The notes below the pieces were generated by a model, which was not told where the DNA came from, searched no databases, and was given only the letters and a program-made list of their open reading frames with translations. The position numbers and the translations under genes are program-made. Below are positions 60,416-64,000 of a stretch of DNA of 64,000 bases, piece after piece. The stretch is from Telluria antibiotica (lineage in GTDB: Bacteria > Pseudomonadota > Gammaproteobacteria > Burkholderiales > Burkholderiaceae_D). The DNA is taken from positions 1-64,000 of the forward strand of contig NZ_JAAQOM010000004.1 of the NCBI RefSeq assembly GCF_011682055.1. Direction: 5' to 3'. How positions within the stretch are numbered: the stretch's first letter is position 1; every line of letters begins with the position of its first letter.

Positions 60416-61936
60416 ATGTTCCGGACCCTGACCGCCCTCCTGCTCGCCTTCCTCCTCGCGCCTGCCGCGACGGCCGCCGACCTCACGCCCATCGGTCCGT
60501 ACCGCGTAGGCTTCCACGTACGCCAGCAGTACGACCGGGCGCGCGTCTACCAGCACGCGCGCAGTCCCGTGACGGCGCAGCTGACGAGCGGCGACCGCGC
60601 GCGGCCGCTGCAGACGCTCGTCTGGTATCCCGCGATCGGCACGGGTGGCGTCATGTTCTACCGCGACTATGCGACGACCGTGGCGACGGAAGAAGAATTC
60701 AGCCGCACGCCCGACCAGGTGCGCCGCGCCACCGACCTGCTCATCGACGCGCGCGCGAGCGGCGCCGACGGCACGCAAGTGCTGCGCGAGATGCGCAGCA
60801 CCGTGCGTGCGCTGCGCGACGCGCCCGAGCGTCCGGGCAAATTCCCCGTCGTGATCTACGCGCCCAGCAACAGCGCGTACGCGATCGAGAACACCGATTT
60901 GTGCGAATACCTGGCGAGCCACGGCTACATCGTGATCGCGACGCCGTCGCTGGGCACGCGCTCGCACACGGTGACGGCCGACCTGGAAAGCGCCGAGGCG
61001 CAGGCCGCCGACATCGGCTTCCTCGTCGGCTACGCGCACACGCTGCCGCAGGCGGACGGGAGCCGCATCGCCGTCGTCGGCCACAGCTGGGGCAGCCTCG
61101 CGAGCGTGCTCGCGGCCGCGCGCGACGACCGCATCCGCGCGCTCGTCACCTTGGACGGCTCGCTGCGCGCCGCGTCCGACTACGTGAACGGCGGCCCGCG
61201 CGCCGCGCGCTACGTCAGCCCGGAACGCCTGGGCATCCCGCTGCTGTACATGACGCGCCTGCAGGACGAGGGCACGATCGGCACGGAACTCCTGGCGCGC
61301 ATCCGCTACACCGACGTCTACCTCGCCACCCTCGATGCCGCGAACCACATGGCATTCTCGTCCTGGTCGCTGCGCATGGCGCCGGACGCCGCGTTCACCG
61401 GCGGCACCCGCGCGCAGGCCGCGCAGGCTTACGGGGCGATGGCGCAGACCGTGGAACGCTTCCTCGACGCACGCCTGAAGGGCGATGCCGCGGCCCGGCG
61501 CCAGCTGGACGAGGCGCTTGCGGCGCAGCGTCCGCCGGCCGGCTTCCTGTCGTTCGCGGTGCGCCGCGCCGCGAGTGCGCCGCCGACGCTCGACACCTTC
61601 CTCGACCAGCTGGGCCAGCAAGGCTTCGAGCACATCGGCACGATCTACGACCGCCTGCACGCGCAAAATCCCGACCTCGTCCTCGACCCGCTGCAGACGT
61701 ACGACTGGGGCATGAAGCTGCTGCGCGAACGGCATGCCGCCGACGCCATGCGCGTGTTCCAGCTGGGCGTGCACCTGTATCCCGAGCGCTTCGAATTCCT
61801 CTACGACGGCCTGGGCCAGGCGTGCGAGGCGATCGGCGAACGCGCCGCGGCCATCGCGTACTACCGCAAGGCCCTTGCGCTGGAACCGACGCAGGTGCAT
61901 GCGGGCGAACGGCTCAAGGCATTGGGGGTACTGTGA
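60416..61936 (+). CDS. Exported alpha/beta-hydrolase (PAF-acetylhydrolase-like) with TPR-like C-terminus
   Basis: 506-aa exported protein. Signal peptide FRTLTALLLAFLLAPAATA; hydrolase core at about 130-310 with VVIYAPSNSAYAIENTDLCE, IAVVGHSWGSLASVLA (Ser in GHSWG), and ATLDAANHMAFSSW (His near residue 310). The PAF-acetylhydrolase-like dienelactone-hydrolase group has this layout. A TPR-like helical region at about 400-505 (DWGMKLLRERHAADAMRVFQ, GVHLYPERFEFLYDGLGQAC) is an unusual fusion. First gene of a three-gene operon with a VOC protein and LepB-like protein. Substrate unknown. Confidence 0.8.
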   Translation: MFRTLTALLLAFLLAPAATAADLTPIGPYRVGFHVRQQYDRARVYQHARSPVTAQLTSGDRARPLQTLVWYPAIGTGGVMFYRDYATTVATEEEFSRTPDQVRRATDLLIDARASGADGTQVLREMRSTVRALRDAPERPGKFPVVIYAPSNSAYAIENTDLCEYLASHGYIVIATPSLGTRSHTVTADLESAEAQAADIGFLVGYAHTLPQADGSRIAVVGHSWGSLASVLAAARDDRIRALVTLDGSLRAASDYVNGGPRAARYVSPERLGIPLLYMTRLQDEGTIGTELLARIRYTDVYLATLDAANHMAFSSWSLRMAPDAAFTGGTRAQAAQAYGAMAQTVERFLDARLKGDAAARRQLDEALAAQRPPAGFLSFAVRRAASAPPTLDTFLDQLGQQGFEHIGTIYDRLHAQNPDLVLDPLQTYDWGMKLLRERHAADAMRVFQLGVHLYPERFEFLYDGLGQACEAIGERAAAIAYYRKALALEPTQVHAGERLKALGVL

Positions 61937-61937
61937 C

Positions 61938-62318
61938 ATGAAACGTGTGACCGGCATCGGCGGCATCTTCTTCCACGCCAACGACCCGACGGCGCTGGCC
62001 GCCTGGTACCAGCGCCACCTGGGCATCCCCGTGCAGCCTTGGGGCGGCGCGGCATTCGACTGGACGGACGACGCGGGGCAGCCCGTCGGCGGCACGACCG
62101 CCTGGTCCGTCTTTCCCGCCGGCGGCGACCAGTTCGCGCCGAGCCGCGCGCCTTTCATGATCAACTACCGCGTCCACGACCTCGCCGCCCTGCTGCAGGC
62201 GCTGCGCGACGAAGGGTGCCAGGTACTGGACGACACGCAGGACGGCGAGTACGGCAAGTTCGGCTGGGTCATCGACCCGGAAGGTAACAAGGTCGAGTTG
62301 TGGGAGCCGCCCGCATGA
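61938..62318 (+). CDS. VOC/glyoxalase-like protein
   Basis: 126-aa glyoxalase/bleomycin-resistance superfamily protein: GIGGIFFHANDPTALAAWYQ, RHLGIPVQPWGGAAFDW, FMINYRVHDLAALLQALRDE, GWVIDPEGNKVELWEPP. The metal-ligand His and Glu positions of the fold are present at the expected ends (FFHAND and KVELWEP). Starts one base after the hydrolase stop and overlaps the LepB-like start with ATGA, so it is translationally coupled to both. Substrate unknown. Confidence 0.85.
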   Translation: MKRVTGIGGIFFHANDPTALAAWYQRHLGIPVQPWGGAAFDWTDDAGQPVGGTTAWSVFPAGGDQFAPSRAPFMINYRVHDLAALLQALRDEGCQVLDDTQDGEYGKFGWVIDPEGNKVELWEPPA

Positions 62319-63238
62319 CCGGCATGTCGAACTGGAAGCCGAAACCGTGGATTGCCGTTGTCCTCAATATCGTAGTCGCACCGATCGGCCTGGTGTATGC
62401 GGGTAAGCCACGCTGGGCTGGAATATGGTTCATCACGACGGCATCGCTTGGTCTCCTGGCGTTCTTCCGCGCGTTCGCCGGGGTATCCGATGCGATGATG
62501 GGCGCGGTTCAGATCGCGGCTCTGATCGCCGGCATCATCCTTGCGTACCGCGCTGCGAAAACGGCGCCGGAGCGCATCCGGCCTCGGTACACGCGTTGGT
62601 ACAGCCTGCTTGCCATCTTAGGCGCATTCGCTGTCGCCGTCATCGCCTTCCGGGCCTGTGTCTACGAACCGTACAAGATACCGTCGACGGCGATGGCGCC
62701 CACCGCCGAGATCGGCTCGCGTGTCATCGTCCAGAAATTCGGCTACGGCCACTTCAGCACGTTCGGGCTGATATTCGGCAGCCGCCCGATCTCCGCGCTG
62801 CTGCACCGCGGGGACATCATCGTCTTCGAATTTCCCGTCAACCCGGCGGAAGACTACATCAAGCGGATCGTGGGAGTGCCGGGCGACCGGGTCGTGTATC
62901 GTGACAAGCACGTCTTCGTCAACGGCGTCGACACGCGCGGTCGCCAGCTCGACGATTATCTGCACCCCGACCTGCCCCGGTATTCGCAGCGCTTCCTCGA
63001 CAAGTTGGACGATACGACGTTCGCAGCGTTGCAGGACAAGGACAAGGTCAAACTGGTCCCCAACGATTTCACATTCCGCGACCACTGCGTCTACACGGAC
63101 TATGACGTCCAGTGCAACGTCCCGCCTGGCAATTACTTCGTCATGGGCGACAACCGCGACAACAGTTACGACAGCCGATACTGGGGTTTCGTGCGCTCCG
63201 ACCGCATCATCGGCAAGGTCATCAAAATCATCCGTTAA
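62315..63238 (+). CDS. Signal-peptidase-I-like protein lacking the nucleophilic serine
   Basis: 307-aa membrane protein. About three N-terminal helices (PWIAVVLNIVVAPIGLVYAG, FITTASLGLLAFFRAF, YSLLAILGAFAVAVIAFRAC), then a LepB catalytic domain. Box B reads YEPYKIPSTAMAPT; in active enzymes it is E-P-F-x-I-P-S-G-S-M-x-P-T, so the nucleophile (Ser90 in E. coli) is Ala126 here, while Ser124 (E. coli Ser88) remains. The general-base Lys (Lys183, in YIKRIVGVPGDRVVY) and box E (VMGDNRDNSYDSRYWGFV) are intact. It may be catalytically dead. Last gene of the operon. Confidence 0.85.
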   Translation: MTGMSNWKPKPWIAVVLNIVVAPIGLVYAGKPRWAGIWFITTASLGLLAFFRAFAGVSDAMMGAVQIAALIAGIILAYRAAKTAPERIRPRYTRWYSLLAILGAFAVAVIAFRACVYEPYKIPSTAMAPTAEIGSRVIVQKFGYGHFSTFGLIFGSRPISALLHRGDIIVFEFPVNPAEDYIKRIVGVPGDRVVYRDKHVFVNGVDTRGRQLDDYLHPDLPRYSQRFLDKLDDTTFAALQDKDKVKLVPNDFTFRDHCVYTDYDVQCNVPPGNYFVMGDNRDNSYDSRYWGFVRSDRIIGKVIKIIR

Positions 63239-63784
63239 CAGAGTCCCCGGCTCGATTCAGTTCACACAATTAGCGCGAACACAGCCATTTCATCCCCGTC
63301 ACCGGGGCTCATCAAGAGGACGACGGACAGTCCCGATGTGCGGACAGACTTTGCCCGCACGATGCTGACCCGCCTGCCTTTTGCGCACGCGTGTTCCATC
63401 CCGACCTGATCCAGGCGCACACATCCCATCCTCATCAGTAACGCCCGCCAGGGACCGCTGCGGCCGCCTGCCAGCACAGGCAAATGACAACCTGATGACC
63501 TTATTGCAAATTTAAAAACATTATTTTTTGCAACATTTGTTCCGCAACATTGTTTCCGCATGGTTATATTGCGCATATAATTGTAAATTGCCTGTTCGCA
63601 ATTTTTGTATATGCCTGTCCGCGCCGTCGACCTCGCATTTTGTATCTCCGCATTGCCGGTCTCCGTCTCGTGTGCGACACCCGGCAGCAACGAAAACTGC
63701 GACACGCCCTTCGTTCGGCTTTCCCGATTAAAGCAGTGGCACCAGAACACAAACGTCATATCCAGACAATAAGATGAGGTAACA
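63239..63784. other. AT-rich intergenic with 14-bp tandem repeat
   Basis: No convincing gene on either strand. GCAACATTTGTTCC (63530-63543) is followed at once by GCAACATTGTTTCC (63544-63557), a near-perfect tandem. GAGGT before 63785 is the ribosome-binding site of the next gene. Confidence 0.5.
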
Positions 63785-64000
63785 GTGCAAGAGTCTCACC
63801 GTGTGAATCACCGTAATCATGTGCAGAAGATCGGGGCAACGCTGGCGGTTGCACTGACCCTGAATCAGGTGCCGGGCGCAGCCCAGGCCGTTCCACAGGC
63901 CACCGGCGTCATCCCGCCCAATCCGGAACAACAAGGCATTCCATCGATTCGGCGTGAAGGGCCTGTCCTGAAGAATGTGCCGGAACAAATGCCGGCGGAG
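63785..64000 (+). CDS. Start of an exported protein (3' end outside window)
   Basis: The 72 visible codons start GTG with a GAGGT site and encode a basic N-terminus (QESHRVNHRNHVQKIGATLA) and signal-like segment (VALTLNQVPGAAQAVPQA), then PPNPEQQGIPSIRREGPVLK. The Gln/Pro/Arg-rich beginning after the signal resembles the start of two-partner-secretion (ShlB/FhaC-type) outer-membrane transporters, but too little is visible to decide. Confidence 0.5.
   Translation, partial: MQESHRVNHRNHVQKIGATLAVALTLNQVPGAAQAVPQATGVIPPNPEQQGIPSIRREGPVLKNVPEQMPAE

Noticed and set aside
63262..63759. 165-codon minus-strand frame in the right intergenic region
   Set aside because: No ribosome-binding site, no coherent composition, no family-like stretch.

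Overview
The window is GC-rich DNA typical of a Betaproteobacterium, most likely Oxalobacteraceae (Massilia/Telluria/Duganella-like). The evidence is the mix of ordinary betaproteobacterial chromosomal genes (argA, rpiA, yggX, hrpA, a Gram-negative porin, LysR regulators), several small families common in that group, and a dispersed palindromic repeat with GTAGGGTGGGC ends. This assignment is inference from gene content. No rRNA, tRNA, CRISPR array or complete insertion sequence was seen.

Layout. (1) 1-5.6 kb is a mobile-element maintenance module: a tyrosine recombinase cut by the window edge, a CHC2-Toprim primase-helicase, a divergent XRE repressor, a ribbon-helix-helix-like small protein, then a non-coding block with a long inverted repeat and phased GGTTGCA repeats. 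(2) 5.6-12.6 kb is an AT-richer accessory island with a secreted Rhs protein, its putative membrane immunity protein, a displaced orphan Rhs tip and a DUF4279 immunity candidate, plus a small secreted protein upstream. (3) 12.6-15 kb holds a LysR/quinone-reductase divergent pair and an NTF2-like gene. (4) 15-23.1 kb is a LysR-flanked catabolic operon: DUF1445 (D-glutamate-cyclase family), MFS transporter, fused 5-oxoprolinase and porin. Together these could take up and degrade 5-oxoproline or D-glutamate. (5) 23.1-31.8 kb has small proteins, a cold-shock gene, gene relics, a putative Na+/H+ antiporter, a HepT-like protein with a broken active site, and a tightly overlapping DUF2760-Hsp70-Hsp70 operon. 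(6) 31.7-41.6 kb has yghU, a LprI-like protein, a PRC-barrel protein, a family-9 glycosyltransferase, small proteins, a decayed marR-MFS pair whose operator is intact, and a membrane TPR-GGDEF diguanylate cyclase. (7) 42.1-45.8 kb is a two-gene polysaccharide-degrading operon (GH3 with PA14, then an esterase) preceded by tandem palindromes. (8) 45.8-53 kb is a mixed set (FKBP lipoprotein, HDOD, YjbQ, EamA, AraC, TlpA-like, exported intradiol dioxygenase, membrane proteins). (9) 53-60.3 kb is housekeeping: hrpA, argA, yggX and rpiA, with two palindromic repeats that supply stop codons to neighbouring genes. (10) 60.4-63.2 kb is a three-gene operon ending in a signal-peptidase-I-like protein with the nucleophilic serine replaced by alanine. 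A new exported-protein gene starts at the right edge.

The most unusual signals are the palindromic repeats that provide stop codons, the Ser-to-Ala signal-peptidase homologue, the HepT homologue without its catalytic motif, the phased repeats beside a long inverted repeat near the primase module, the DUF1445/oxoprolinase operon, and a 3'-end relic of a quinone reductase about 10 kb from an intact relative.
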